A program made the position numbers and the translations under genes. Of a stretch of DNA of 64,000 nucleotides, positions 1 to 11,340 are shown in pieces. The notes beneath the pieces were generated by a model, which ran no database searches, had not been told where the DNA came from, and saw only the letters and a program-made list of their open reading frames with translations. This DNA comes from Diphasiastrum complanatum (lineage: Eukaryota; Streptophyta; Lycopodiopsida; Lycopodiales; Lycopodiaceae): positions 31,090,370 to 31,154,369 of the forward strand of contig CM055109.1 of assembly GCA_029204225.1 (NCBI GenBank), in the 5' to 3' direction. Positions within the stretch are counted from its first letter, which is position 1, and each line of letters opens with the position of its first letter.

Positions 1-1018
1 CCATACGAGACCCAATAATTCAGGCAGCTGCCCAATTACTGAATAGCTTTTTGATGGTGAGAAACCTATGGAAAGAGAGGATTGTATCTCAGATCCTCTA
101 CTGTTTGGTTTAATCCCATGCAAATTCTGTGAAGGAAAAAGTCTAGCCATATGATTGGCATAAGACAATCCTTGGAGAGCTGAAGAGAGCCATTAAGGCT
201 AATACCAAAAAACAATTCATAGTCGGCCCTCTCCTCTCTTCCTTGGCTGTTTATTATTTGCAAGGTAAGGTGTATGGATTTAGGGTTGATTCTGTGTTAG
301 CAATTTATGAACTAACACCGGCCGAATTCTCACACCAAGCTAGCACCTCACAGAGTCAATGATGAGTTCACAAGGAGATTGTTGCACTTCCATAACCATC
401 TATGAACTGATCGAATCCCATTCCATGGGAGTTTGGGTTGAATGGAGGAGGGCTTTGAGAAATCTCAAATATGAGTTGTGTATCCAGGGGACTGGAATCA
501 TCGACCAGATTCATAAACATTTGGGTGGCAAGTGACATCATTGTAGGCTGGAGGGAAGAGACAAATTGCTCTTATGTGGTTCTAATGGTAGAACCAATTG
601 TTACTGAAGACAAAATTGAAAAATCAGAGACAAGGACAATTGCGGAGGATGAGGGATCATGTAGGCTTGATCTGGTAATCAAGAGTAATGTGTGCGTAGC
701 TAGCGTAGGTTATTGAGTACGACGACGAGTAGCAGTAATAAAGTAGGCAAGATATGTAAGAAAAGTGATCTTGGGAGCATGTTAGAAAGCTGGTAGGAAG
801 TTTCTAGAAGAATTGGTCGTCAAAAACATTGGCAAGGGCCTTGATAGCACTGGTGAGAAATGAGCTCGAAATGGTCCCTTTTATAGGCAAATTTGGAGGG
901 ACTTGTGTCAGACAAAGCAGATCAGTTCTAAACAAAAAATTGTAGGCATGTGCAGTCCTGTGAAAATAGCTTTCAACATTCTCAGCGAAGGTTCATGACC
1001 AATCAAGTAGCTTGGTGA
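1..1018. other. no recognisable gene
   Basis: Only short ORFs (65 and 81 codons) are open here and neither shows a motif, domain or low-complexity pattern I recognise. The stretch lies upstream of the first copy of a direct repeat that behaves like an LTR, so it is probably flanking repeat DNA. I see no LTR end, primer site or coding signature. Confidence 0.3.
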
Positions 1019-1117
1019 TGTGGGTATTTCTTGTATGATAATAAATTAGTGGGTCCCACCATTAAAACTACTGTTGGCCTTGCCTTACTAAGTGGGCCAT
1101 GCCATAGTACAATAGAG
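1019..1117 (+). repeat. LTR-like direct repeat, copy 1 (truncated)
   Basis: About 100 bases beginning TGTGGGTATTTCTTG match positions 3031-3130, which begin TGTGAGTATTTCTTG, with scattered substitutions. Both copies begin TGTG and are followed by different sequence, as expected if this is the truncated 5' LTR of an element whose 3' LTR is the longer downstream copy. The two copies are separated by gag-like remains. The 3' part of this copy is missing from about 1118. Confidence 0.5.
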
Positions 1118-1134
1118 ATCGAATTTTCCATCTA

Positions 1135-2440
1135 GTGAAGGATTGTCCGATTCCTGAACAGATCATCATGGCAAAATACTATTCTGGACTGTCCAAAAGG
1201 ATCAGATCTGGTACGACAAAATTAGCATCCTATGCGTCACTTGCACAACTCTGTAAGGATGCTTCCATGATGGAAATCTCACACGAGATGAAGGATTTTT
1301 CCTGTCGCCCTAATGAATCATCTGATAGGGAATTAGAGGAACAAATGCCATCAACGAATGATGATCAAGCAAGAATGGAACCCTATGAAAGACAACTAAG
1401 TGGAGCAGAGTCAAGCAGATCAAGTGCAATGGAAGACCAAGAACCTTGCACTTCAAATTTAGGTCGTCCTCAAGCTGTTCCTCGCACAGTCAATAAATCA
1501 TCCGAGTGCAAGATGTCCAATCAAGAATCCTCGACATGGACCAAAGGTGGAGCAGAAGGCCCCCGACAGCTAGATTCAGTGGTTCAATGGTCAAAAGCAT
1601 AATCAAGACAACAAGGAGCTCATCTGAAAGATGGATGTTAGATGAACCCATCTAAATCACGAGCTTCTTCAACAACCAGTGGCAAGGTAGAAGTTTTGGT
1701 TATATCCTCTTGCATGTCACCGAACTCAATGGAGGACCATAACAGCCTACCAATCTACTTTGTGGAAGATTCTAAGAGGAATCTATCACTACTGTATGCC
1801 TATCAACTTAGAGGCAATGGTATATTGCACTCGATAAGATGCTATGGATGTGGAGGAAAACACCGTCGTGCTGAATGTCCACATCGAGGGGATCCATAAA
1901 CATTTGATCCCTCGTGTTCACAATGCAAAGTTAATCATCCATGCCAATGAGAAATTCACAAATAGCCAGGAGGCATTTGGCCTATGTAGACCGACATGCA
2001 CCTGTGGTGACCCTTCCACCTCGAACGCACTATAAAAGAAAACTATTCGTGCCACCGGGTTATGAAGCGAGTGATGAAGAAGACAATCTGGCAAAAGTCC
2101 CAAAATACGCAGAGATACCCTCGACTAGATAAGCAACATCAACATCACAGAAGACAAAGTTGGTAGAATCTATTAAGCCAATGGTAACTGAGGAAGTCAA
2201 GAAATTGGCAACCGACGAAGTCTAGAGGATTCTACCAAGTCTCTTGGCGCAATCATTACAAAGATTTCTTAGTGATGAATCTCTCAGGGAACCTGTGTCA
2301 ATGGAGCGACGAGAAGGCAATTTAGCACAATATCTAAAGAAAATCATAGTCACACAGCCTTCAACTGAGAAGTGCAATGACCAAGGAAAGACTAAAGTTG
2401 ATGATTGCCCCTCAACGAGTAAGATTCAACCAAAGTGATT
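1135..2440 (+). pseudogene. gag-like remains of an unrecognised LTR element
   Basis: Several short plus-strand ORFs (1135-1602, 1642-1899, 1941-2132, 2244-2438) read as one decayed coding region. The second ends with a zinc-knuckle-like motif, C-x2-C-x3-H-x4-C (CYGCGGKHRRAEC), one residue shorter between Cys and His than the usual CCHC retroviral knuckle, preceded by a YQLRGNG-type stretch. A second Cys pair (CSQCKVNHPC) follows in another frame. The same arrangement recurs on the minus strand at 24.4-25.4 kb (YQLRGTG, then CYRCGGNHR, then CRDCRYGNP), so the two loci are related. The rest is hydrophilic and Ser/Glu/Gln rich, as gag proteins often are. I see no protease, integrase or reverse transcriptase, so this may be a non-autonomous element. 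I cannot name its family. Confidence 0.45.
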
Positions 2441-3030
2441 GTTCCACAATTCAACAGACCCCCAAATCAACGCCAATTCGGGGTATATCCATTCTTCAAA
2501 GGCCAAATCCAGGGAATCCAAGCCCAAATAGGCCTCCAGTCTAGCAAGCACCAGCACATACAACAACAATACCTTGTCCTCAATTTGTAACATTGACTGG
2601 AGGAAAGTCATCAGGTCATGACATACCACAAATACCTGGATAGACAAAGTAGCCAAACAAGCACGTCGTATCCACATTATGAATTGGGAGAGTCTAGGAC
2701 ATTGGGACCAGTTGCGCCAATGTATGAGGAGCCATATTAGCAAGTTATATCTTGGGATACTCTGATGGAATGCCTCGACCACCCAATCGCCAATGACCAA
2801 GGTTATCCGGAATGGCCACCAGACCCTTATGGGTATTATTGAAAATCTAGTAAGTCCAGGTTCTTGCTGATCGATAACCAATAAAGCCTCAGGTTTTATG
2901 TAAGTGAATTACATTCATGCTTTTCTTGACGCATCCATGTCCCAACAATAAACGAACCGATAGCGCTCCTCCACGACAAATGCAGACATAGTGCCGAGGG
3001 ACCGGCTCTACTTTGGGCCGAGGATCCTGT

Positions 3031-3522
3031 TGTGAGTATTTCTTGTACGATAATAAATTAGTAGGCCCCACCACCAAGCCTATTGTTAGCCTTGCCTTAC
3101 TAAGTGGGCCCCGTCACAGTACAGTAGAGCAATAAGTGCGAGGCACTGGCTTCCTGCATATATAAGCCTAGCCCAATGAGCACACTAGTTAAATAGATTA
3201 AGTTGTGCTTTAGTGACTTGGGCCCTAGGTGTAAATAAATAAGTTTGAGGCCCAAGTTCACAAAGTCAAGTTGAAAAACAAGGAATCTAAGTTGCACAAA
3301 GTAAGACTCATATGATTCACGTGATTTGTCTTGTGCTTTCTTACATCCATTAAATTAAAGTTGTGTTTCTTTGAAAGGCTTGGATTAGAATCCTTGGTCC
3401 AATGAAGTGGCCAATCAGAGTGAAAGAGGCTCACCTCTAAAATCTATAAGAGGAAGCCATTTCCTTTGTATTGTATCTTCCATCCTCCATCTTTTCCTTA
3501 ATAAAGCCCTGCTAGTTCACTT

Positions 3523-3565
<43 letters not shown>

Positions 3566-3700
3566 ACGTTGGGATAGAATAGCCTTGGATAGGCGCTTGA
3601 GGCCCCAAAGCCTTTCTCAACATAGACATTCTCTCGTTCTCTCTCTCTACGCTCTCTCTCTTCTCTCTCCTCTCCCTCTCTCTTCGTGCTATGTAGGTGA
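3031..3700 (+). repeat. LTR-like direct repeat, copy 2, with promoter and poly(A) signals
   Basis: The first 100 bases repeat 1019-1117. They continue into a region with a TATA-like CATATATAAGCC near 3160, then about 300 bases later ATAAAG-type sequence near 3500, and a (TC)n tract. That order (TATA, transcribed R region, polyadenylation-like signal) is what a plant LTR looks like, so this is probably the 3' LTR of the gag-like element upstream. The right edge is uncertain; I place it loosely near 3700. Confidence 0.4.
3523..3562. repeat. (TC)n microsatellite
   Basis: About 40 bases of uninterrupted TC dinucleotides inside the putative LTR, with more interrupted TC-rich sequence to about 3690. 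ORFs reading through it on either strand are low-complexity artefacts. Confidence 0.9.
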
Positions 3701-4219
3701 AGGCAAAGTTGCCGCTCCCAGCGACGAACCCCTATGCTACATTGACGACACAACACTTGGCAAAAGTTTTATTGATTTGGCAAAGGTTCAGGTTCAACCC
3801 TCACCTAAATTTAATCTTCACCTATGTACTGCATTTAATAACAATTTTCAAATTTTCCATCTATACCAAACCTAATTTTGATGTTTTCAATCCATCTGAC
3901 AACTTGGTGAAGGTTCATAATGACTAAATCATGCTCGACGAAGGTTCCAAAGATAACATAAATCTGAATTCTCGTCTAACTTAAATATTGGTACTTCTGA
4001 AGCAAACCAACCTTCACCCAACTCAGTATAGGTAAATCTAAGTGGGATTTATTATCTGAAAACTAGGCAAAGGTTAATAAAACTGTTTGAATTAAAATCT
4101 GGCCCTAATAGTGATTTTTGGATCATTTTTTTCTAAAAAATTCATTCTTGAAATTTTTTTTTTTCCTGATTTGATGACTTTTTGACTTTTCCTCATCATT
4201 TTCTTTTTATTTTTTCAAT
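3701..4219. other. AT-rich spacer, no gene
   Basis: No ORF with recognisable content. The sequence is AT-rich, with T-runs near 4150-4220 just beyond the 3' end of the gypsy integrase remnant. It may be untranslated sequence or LTR of that minus-strand element, but no LTR partner is visible. Confidence 0.3.
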
Positions 4220-5165
4220 TTATTTTTTCAGTTTTACTATCATTTCCAAAAAAGCAACATAACAAAATTGTAAAATCAAATAAAGATAAAAAATTAGAAA
4301 CTTGCGTAATCGGCTACCATTCACAAGGGTATCAAATTTTCGCCCATCAAGATGTTCTAAGACCACTGTTCCATAAGATAAAATTTCTTTGACTCTATAT
4401 GGTCCTTCACCTGTGAATTTCAATTTTTCCTTGATCAGTTTCAATTTATACATCAAGGCAAGATCTCCTTCCTTTTGATCCTTCTTATGTAAATGACGAT
4501 CATGTCATGCTTTGCGACGAGCTGTCTCTGCTGCTAATGCATGAACTACCATCAATCTAGTTTCACATAGTTTATGTAAAGCCTCATGATGGAGTTGAAA
4601 GGATTTAGCATCGTCCAAATGTTATGTAGCTGCTATGCATCGGCAACACGAACTACTCTCGCTTCAATCCATTTGATCATATAGTATGTCGCTACAATAA
4701 TATATCTAGCTTGAGTACCTCATGCCGTAGGATGAATAGGACCAATATAATCAAGTCCCCATTTCTCAAATGCTACTTGTGCTAAAACTAGATACAAAGG
4801 CTCATAAATTTTGTTTAATAGGACAACATGCACGTTGACAAACATCACAAGACATATACTTTTCAGTAGCTTTATGAAGCATTAGCCGCCAACATCCTAA
4901 TTGTAAAATCTTATGAAAAGTGATATCAGACGAAAAATGTCCTCCTCCCATTCCATCATGTGGTAAAACACATCGCCTACTAAGAATATCAATAGCTCCA
5001 TGTCTATACAATTGACTTAGCAATCAATCGATAAGGTTGTGCCTTTAGAATCAATTGTCGTTGTTGAACTTTTGACAAAAATTCATTAGATTGACCCATC
5101 ATTAGACTCTTCACCAATGTCTGGTGCCCATTTTGGTACTGCTTCAACATAAACTTATGTATTAA
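4220..5165 (-). pseudogene. Ty3/gypsy integrase remnant
   Basis: Read on the minus strand, 5160-4800 gives an AVPKWAPDI-like end of RNase H, then an ILKAQPYRL-like linker, LYRHGAIDILSRRCVLP, and the HHCC zinc-binding region of gypsy integrase (GGHFSSDITFHKIL followed by CDVCQRA). The segment 4456-4290 gives the C-terminal integrase module (EGPYRVKEILSYGTVVLEHLDGRKF then VNGSRLRKF). The core between them carries frameshifts and stops. Integrase inserts element DNA into the host genome; this copy cannot make it. The matching reverse transcriptase part is at 9430-9960, so the element was split by the copia copy between them, with about 1 kb of RNase H sequence lost. Confidence 0.75.
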
Positions 5166-5182
5166 CTAGTGTTGTTTGTATT

Positions 5183-8100
5183 CTAAAAACATGATTGGCA
5201 AGATAATCTTGTCTGCCCTTCTAAGTATCTAGATAATCTGAATTTGATTTGTCTCAACCGTATAGCTTCTTGTGTTGCACTACACATTGCCTTATACTTT
5301 GCTTCTATGGTGGATAGAGCAATTGTACTTTGCTTCTTACTAGACCAGGAAAAGTAACTACCACAAAACTGGAATACATACCCTGTGGTGGATCTACGAT
5401 CATCATAGTCACCTCCCCAATCCGCATCCACATAGCCACACAACTCAAGTAAACCATCATGCTTCCTGTAAATCAAGCCATACTCTGAAGTGCCTTTCAC
5501 ATAACGCAAAATGCGTTTAGCTGCCTTCCAATGCGTTTCTGTAGGTGCTGCCATAAACTGACTTAAAATGCCAACAACATAGCATATATCTGGTCTAGTC
5601 GTGGTAAGGTAAATCAAGTCCCTACTAACTGTCTATACAGTGTAGCATCAAATGACTATGACTCATCAAGCTTAGAAAGCTTTTTACCTGGTCCAATAGG
5701 AGTATTCATTGGTTTGCAATCCTGCAATCTAAACCTGTGCAACAACTCTTTGACATACTTCACCTGTGTTAAACCCACTTCATGTTCTTTTTGCCACACT
5801 TCTACTCCAAGACAATAATGCATCAGGCTGAGATCTGTCATCTCAAATTGTTCCACGAGGTCTTTCTTGATCATGTCTATCATCTCTTGATTATTTCCCG
5901 TAATAATAAAGTCTTTAACATAAAGAGAAATCAAAGCAACCATACCATCAAAGCATAAGACATATAGATTTGGATCAGAATGTGTTCTCACCATCCCCTT
6001 TGAATGAAAGTAAGCATCAATCCTGCTATACCACGCACATGGTGCTTGTTTAAAACCATAAAGTGCTTTCTTTAAGCGACATACTTTATTTTCCTGTCCC
6101 TTCGCTACAAAGCCTTCAGGTTGATCCATGAACACTTCTTCTTCTAACTCACCATTTAGAAAAGCAGATTTCACATCCATCTGATGCAAAGGCCAACCAA
6201 AATGTGAAGCTAAAGCAACAAGTAGACGTAGAGTATTCCACTTACATACTGGCGCAAAGGTCTCCTCATAGTCAATGCCTTTACTTTGTGCATACCCTTT
6301 GATCACCAATCTTGGCTTGTGCTTTGCTATACTTCCATCTGCATGATACTTAGTCCCGTATACCCATTTGCAACCAATGGGTTTCTTGCCAACTGGTTCT
6401 GCTTCATTTTTGTGTATTGCCTCTCAAGCTTCCATCTTCACTGCTGCTGTATTTGTCTCACAAATTGCATCATTTATTGAAAGCTGTAGCTTGGGCTTTA
6501 TGCTCAGCTCTGTTGGTATAGTTTTTGTTTTTCTTCTCGGCTTCACTGCTGGTGTGTTTGTCTCACAGATTAAGGCTGATTGCATCCTTTATTGGGAGCT
6601 GTTTTTTGAGCTTGAGCTTTATCCTAATGCTCTTTTGGTGTATTTTTCTTCTCAGCTTCCTTATAAGTCAAAGGTTCTTTGCTTTGAATAATGCTAGATA
6701 AGAGAGCATAATTTGCTTCATACCTTTTAGGTTGTGTCTTCTCTCTGATCTTCGTAGCTCTCCCTGGCTAGATGATCCTGAAAAGTCATCCATGTCGCAG
6801 CTCTCCAACAATCTCTCAAACCACTTAGGGAGCTTCCTGTCAGGTGATCGGCCTCCTGCTGAAAATGTATCCCACGGTACATCCTTCTCCTTGCATTTGT
6901 CACCTGCAACTTCAATCCTTCTTGCACCAAAAGGTTTGTCCCTACCTCTCCAACCTATCTCTTGAGGTTGAATAGTAGTATCTTGAGATGTATCCTCATG
7001 TTCATCACTCGAAAGGTCAATGAATGGATCATCATCAGGTGGTATCCTCACTATACCATCTTTCCCACTGGATGTGTCTATCTTCTCAGCATCCTCGTCT
7101 TCATACATCTTGGAATCATCAAAGATAACATCACGGTTTATATGGATTTTGTTTTCCACTGGATCAAAACATCTATAGCCCTTCACACGATCATCATATC
7201 CTAGGAATATACACTTGATAGCTTTTACATCAAGTTTACGTCTCTCTTCCTTAGGAGTGTGTACAAAGGCCTTACATCCAAAGATTCGCAAGTGGTTCAC
7301 CTTTGGCTTCTTCTTCGTGAATGCTTCCTCAGGTGTTATCTTTGGTATGGCAATGGTAGGACTTCTATTTTGAAGATAGACTACCGTGCTACATGCTTCT
7401 GACCAAAAATCTTTTGGTAGTTTCATCTCAGCTAGCATAGATCTGGCACTTTCCACAATCGTACGATTCTTGCGCTCAGCTACACCATTGAGAGTAGGAG
7501 TATGAGCTTGCGTAAATTGTCTTTTAATCCCACATTGATCACAAAGATCATTGAAGTCATTAGACTTGTACTCACCTCCACTATCTGATCTTAGGACTTT
7601 GATCTTCCTACCTGTCTGATTTTTGACCAATGCTTTGAAGCTCTTGAAGTTATCAAATGCATCTGATAGTAGATCCACGTCTTACGTGACATATCATCAA
7701 TAAAGGTCATGAAATAGAAGGCTTCACCTAAGGACATGGTCCTCACAGGCCTGCATAAATCTGTGTGGATTAAGTCCAGGATGTTCTTTGCTCTTGCAAC
7801 ACCCCCTTTATTGAACTTCTCTCGATGCTGCTTCCCATATACACAAGATTCGCACATCGATTTCAAGTGATCTTCTATGGTAGGCAATCCTGTTACCATC
7901 TCCAATCTTCATATCAAATTGTGGCTTCCCAAGTTCAAGTGACCAAGCCTCTTATGCCACAACTCAGTTTGTGATGGAATGGACCCCTTACCATGCCACT
8001 CGTCGCTTTTCCACCAATTTGAAAGCCAAATCGGCGTTGCCTTCCGAAATGCACTCAGTCGTCAACTCCCAACAACTTGCCCAGTGGAATGGTGAAATCA

Positions 8101-8215
8101 CTTCTGGCGCACTCTGAACACTTTCTCCGTTGCAATCACTTTGTTTTGCTATACCGTATTTGCAAGTACAGTCCGGGTGCCCTTCGTTTGGAGGTTATAG
8201 CCTTTCGTTTGGGTC
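5183..8215 (-). pseudogene. Ty1/copia pol remnant inserted in the gypsy element
   Basis: Minus-strand reading gives pol in copia order. First comes the pre-integrase motif LWHKRLGHLN with CESCVYGK near 7960-7820. The integrase core follows (LIHTDLCRPV, RSDSGGEYKS, NGVAERKNRT) at 7905-6668, with a frameshift near 7680. Then come the hinge, reverse transcriptase (GYAQSKGIDYEETFAPV, MDVKSAFLNGE, LYGFKQAPCAWYSRID) at about 6380-5650 and RNase H ([28 protein letters not shown]) at 5617-5183. The catalytic YVDD box is YVKD, so it would be inactive even if translated. RNase H stops before its last conserved block ([13 protein letters not shown]), so the 3' end is truncated at the gypsy border. Sequence upstream to about 8215 still reads as protease-to-integrase linker with stops. 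Confidence 0.85.
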
Positions 8216-9175
8216 AAAACGGGCAAAGGACTAGAAAATAGAGACTTTTAGAACTTTAGAACTGTTTTTTCACTTTGAAGAAACTCCACCCTTTAGTGAA
8301 TTTGGACCCAACTCTCACTTCAAACTGACTTTTTTTAATGAAGTTGCAATGTGAATTACACTTCAGGTCCCTTCCATCGAAGTTCATGTGTATCTAAATA
8401 AATCCAATGGCTTATCAAGATCCAATGGACCAATCTCATTTAATATCCATCGTCCATCCAGATGCCACAAAATCCGATGGTTCTGCACACTTTTGTGCAC
8501 TGATGGAAGCCCTTCCAACCGCTGGCTCACTTCAAAACACTATGTAGGAGACTGGTTTGGGCACGCAGACTCAGCCGCGACCTCCTCTCTTCATTTCTTT
8601 CACAAGCTATGGTGAATGAGGATTTTTACACCTTCATTGAACCTGATCCAGTGCTCTACACTGCCAACGGCTGTCCACGGCCGTTTACCTATTGATTAGT
8701 CCCTCTAGGACGCCCTCCTACACGTTTTACAGCTTCAATAATGCTCTCCTACAGCTCAAGATCCAGGCTTTTACATCTGTAAATCCTAAACCAAGGTTTC
8801 TGCACCATTCTTGGCACTTGATAGCCTCTGTACAGCTCTTCAACAAGCAAGTCCTCTTGCTTTGAGGTCATCCTATAGCTAGGAATCTGATACTTCAGAC
8901 CGTTCGTCAAACAGTGTCCGTTCGGATGCACACCGATTGCAAACACCAAGCAGCTACTTTACGGAATTTTTAGGATTCCGTTTTTTCAACTGATAAGCGT
9001 TGTTTGTGAATCCTCACATAGTTTCATGCCTAGCAAACCTTTGTATGCTAGAAACCATGCACCAGTGCTTCACTTTTCGTCTCCAGCCCGCCATAAACCC
9101 CGAACTCTTAGAAGACTACTTTTCTCCCGAAGCTCTCTTCAACGACGACACTGTACTGTGTACACTCCTTGTACG
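8216..9175. other. unassigned stretch of the inserted copia locus
   Basis: This lies between the protease/integrase linker and the primer-site-like sequence at 9176, where gag should be. I could not align it to the gag of the other copia elements here. A 66-codon minus-strand ORF at 8749-8949 has no recognised motif. It is either strongly diverged gag and leader or a further insertion. Confidence 0.3.
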
Positions 9176-9187
9176 GCTCTAATACCA
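9176..9187 (-). promoter_or_regulatory. primer-binding site for tRNA-iMet (one mismatch)
   Basis: The plus strand GCTCTAATACCA is the reverse complement of TGGTATTAGAGC, one base from the plant copia primer site TGGTATCAGAGC. It sits next to sequence at 9188 that could be the end of the 5' LTR of the minus-strand copia at 5.2-8.2 kb. Confidence 0.6.
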
Positions 9188-9400
9188 ACTTAGAATTTGC
9201 TTTGCACAGGAACACAGATCATGCTATACAATAACACAGACAGAAAACGCTCTCCACAACAAGCTCACATAGCAACTGTATTTCTCAAAATGAAATTACA
9301 CTGTACATATAGTTGTTCACTCAGGAAACTCATGCATGACCCAGGTTGCCGTTGGCGGGATGCATGTCCCGTCGACTTGCCTCGTGGCGAGGCCAACTGA
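9188..9400 (-). repeat. probable 5' LTR remnant of the minus-strand copia
   Basis: Placed only by its position next to the primer-site-like sequence. TTAGAATTTG at its left edge resembles the common copia LTR end (TTCTAACA on the element strand), here degenerate. The matching 3' LTR is missing near 5.18 kb, so the boundary near 9400, where gypsy sequence resumes, is inferred. Confidence 0.4.
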
Positions 9401-9429
9401 TCCTTATCCACTGATAGGACCCACAGTAC

Positions 9430-9960
9430 AGTAACACAATGATTCTACTTTAATTCCAACTCCAATAGCATATTTTGACGCATCCATATGCACATGAAAT
9501 TCTCTTGTCCAATTAGGAGCTCGTAATATTGGTGTAGAAGCTAAGGCTTTTTTCAACTTTTCAAATGCTTCCAATGCCTCAACTATCCAAATTGGTACGT
9601 ACAACAGTCAACCGATATATAGGCCATGCTAAATTTGCACAAAATAAGATGAATATTCGATAATAGTTTGCATGGCCCATAAAAATGTAGACTCTTCTGA
9701 TTGTTCATGGTGGAGATAATCTCAAAACAATTTTGATTTTAGAATAATCCGTAGCAATACCATGTGAGATAATGATGTCCAAGAACAACTCTATGAGTAA
9801 TCCAAATTTGGCATTTTCTAGATTCAAGAAAATCTGGCACTAACGACAATGTTCAAGCACTTTTTCCAAGGGTTCCAGATTTTTTGATTCCAAACTATGG
9901 ACTCCAAGATCATCCAGAAAGATAGTTTTAGGAAATTTGAGACTCTTGCAAGTCTCATTT
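9430..9960 (-). pseudogene. Ty3/gypsy reverse transcriptase / RNase H remnant
   Basis: On the minus strand 9950-9720 reads YLDDLGVHSLESKNLEPLEKVLEHCR and then an LGHIIS-like block (LFLDIIISHGIATD). 9604-9440 reads AFEKLKKALASTPILRAPNW and EFHVHMDASKYAIG, the start of gypsy RNase H. Stops and a gap separate the blocks. Orientation, order and family fit it being the upstream half of the gypsy element whose integrase lies at 4220-5165. Confidence 0.75.
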
Positions 9961-10202
9961 TTAGAAGAAAATATCTTACTTTGATAAACATTGATTCTTT
10001 TTTAATATTTTAAAAACTGCTAAGAGCTATTATAGAATTATGAATAGATGTTTTTCATCTATTCATAATTCATTTCGAATTCTTATTGTTGAGAACATGC
10101 TTGTATTGGAAGTTTTTTTTGCCGAACTTAATAGGTCTTTTGAAAATGAATTTATTTTAAATCATGTATTGTCAATATGAAAAGAAGATACTTCGATTTG
10201 AT
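9961..10202. other. AT-rich non-coding stretch
   Basis: No ORF or motif recognised. Possibly decayed upstream pol of the gypsy element. Confidence 0.3.
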
Positions 10203-10310
10203 AAAAAAAAAAAAATTTTAATGCTTCTTGGTTTCCAAGGGGAGGCTCGAACCTGGGACCAAAGAAACTTTGGATGCCAAGCTAACCAGTTGAGCCAACC
10301 CCGTTGGGTA
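10203..10310 (-). mobile_element. tRNA-derived SINE-like element
   Basis: Read on the minus strand, an A-box-like TGGCTCAACTGGTTAGC (10281-10297) is followed about 30 bases later by a B-box-like CAGGTTCGAGCC (10242-10253), then unrelated sequence and a T-run (A-run at 10203-10213 on the plus strand). These are the split RNA polymerase III promoter and the T-tail seen in some plant SINEs. A working tRNA is unlikely because the T stem does not pair. No target duplication was identified. Confidence 0.55.
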
Positions 10311-11340
10311 AAAGAAAGATTATGACAAAATTATTTAAAAAAACATTTCATAACATGCTTGTCAAAGTGTTTCTTGTAAAATGCATCATTGTAGTCTTCT
10401 TTTTAAAATTTAGTACCAATATTTGTATTAAATACCACATTGTTTAACTTTTGTCTCACTATAATCCATGACATATTATATTCTTTTCATATCATTAAGA
10501 TGCGCACTCTCGTTAATCGATGGCATATGTTCTTCAAAAAATATTGTCTCCAAACCAACTGTACAATAGAAGCAAAATAGTATTTGAATAAACAATACTG
10601 TTTTGAATTTTTTTTAAAGAAATATCTTGACAATCTAAATTAAAAAGAAAAAACATTCGAGATTATGCTTGAAAAAAATGTTTCTTGTGAAATAGACCGC
10701 TTACTCTTATTTCAAAGTTTGTACAAAAAATTGTCCTATTTACCCGCATTTTTTACTATTGTGTCGACAGAATCCACAACATCTTTTCCTTTCATACCAT
10801 CAAAATGTGCACTCTCTTCATTTGATGGCATTTGTTCTTCTTGGAAATCTGCAAGCAGGAGTTCATGATCGAAAATACTTTCTATCAATGTATTTTCTTC
10901 GTCGTCCTCTTGTGTTTGCTGAATATCTTCTATATTTACATTTTCTTCTAGAAATTCGTAGGCACAATTGAGGAAGTGGCCACCTTATCCCCTGATTGTT
11001 AATGATCTACGTTTTTCCTTCCATTATTTTTGTCCTCCATTTTTTTTTGGCTAAACTGGGTATCATGGTCACCATAGTTGAGCAATAGGCCTCGAACAAA
11101 CATTTCTTTTCATTGTTGCACACCAAGAAGATCGTTTGCATATCACCCCTTTCTCCATTGGGCCCAGTTGTGTCAATGCACCACTTGTTTGTGTTTGAGG
11201 TTACACAACGATCACAATGAGCTTCAATATATGGAAGCTCGTAAATAAAGTGTTCTTGAGTTTGATTTTTTTTGTGGTAGAGCTTTTCAATCATTGATTC
11301 CATCTATTTAACATAGAAAACCAGATGTTTAGTAAGCAAT
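10311..11340. other. AT-rich region without a convincing gene
   Basis: The longest ORFs are 98 codons (minus, 11007-11303) and about 70 codons. The 98-codon one has Cys/His residues and an LPYIEAHCDRC-like segment, but I do not recognise a domain. It lies next to the tandem array and may be an old transposon fragment. Confidence 0.25.

Noticed and set aside
10203-10310. Functional tRNA gene on the minus strand
   Set aside because: A- and B-box words are present, but the T stem has mismatches at two of five pairs, the acceptor stem does not pair and no anticodon arm with a sensible loop is seen. SINE-like remnant preferred.
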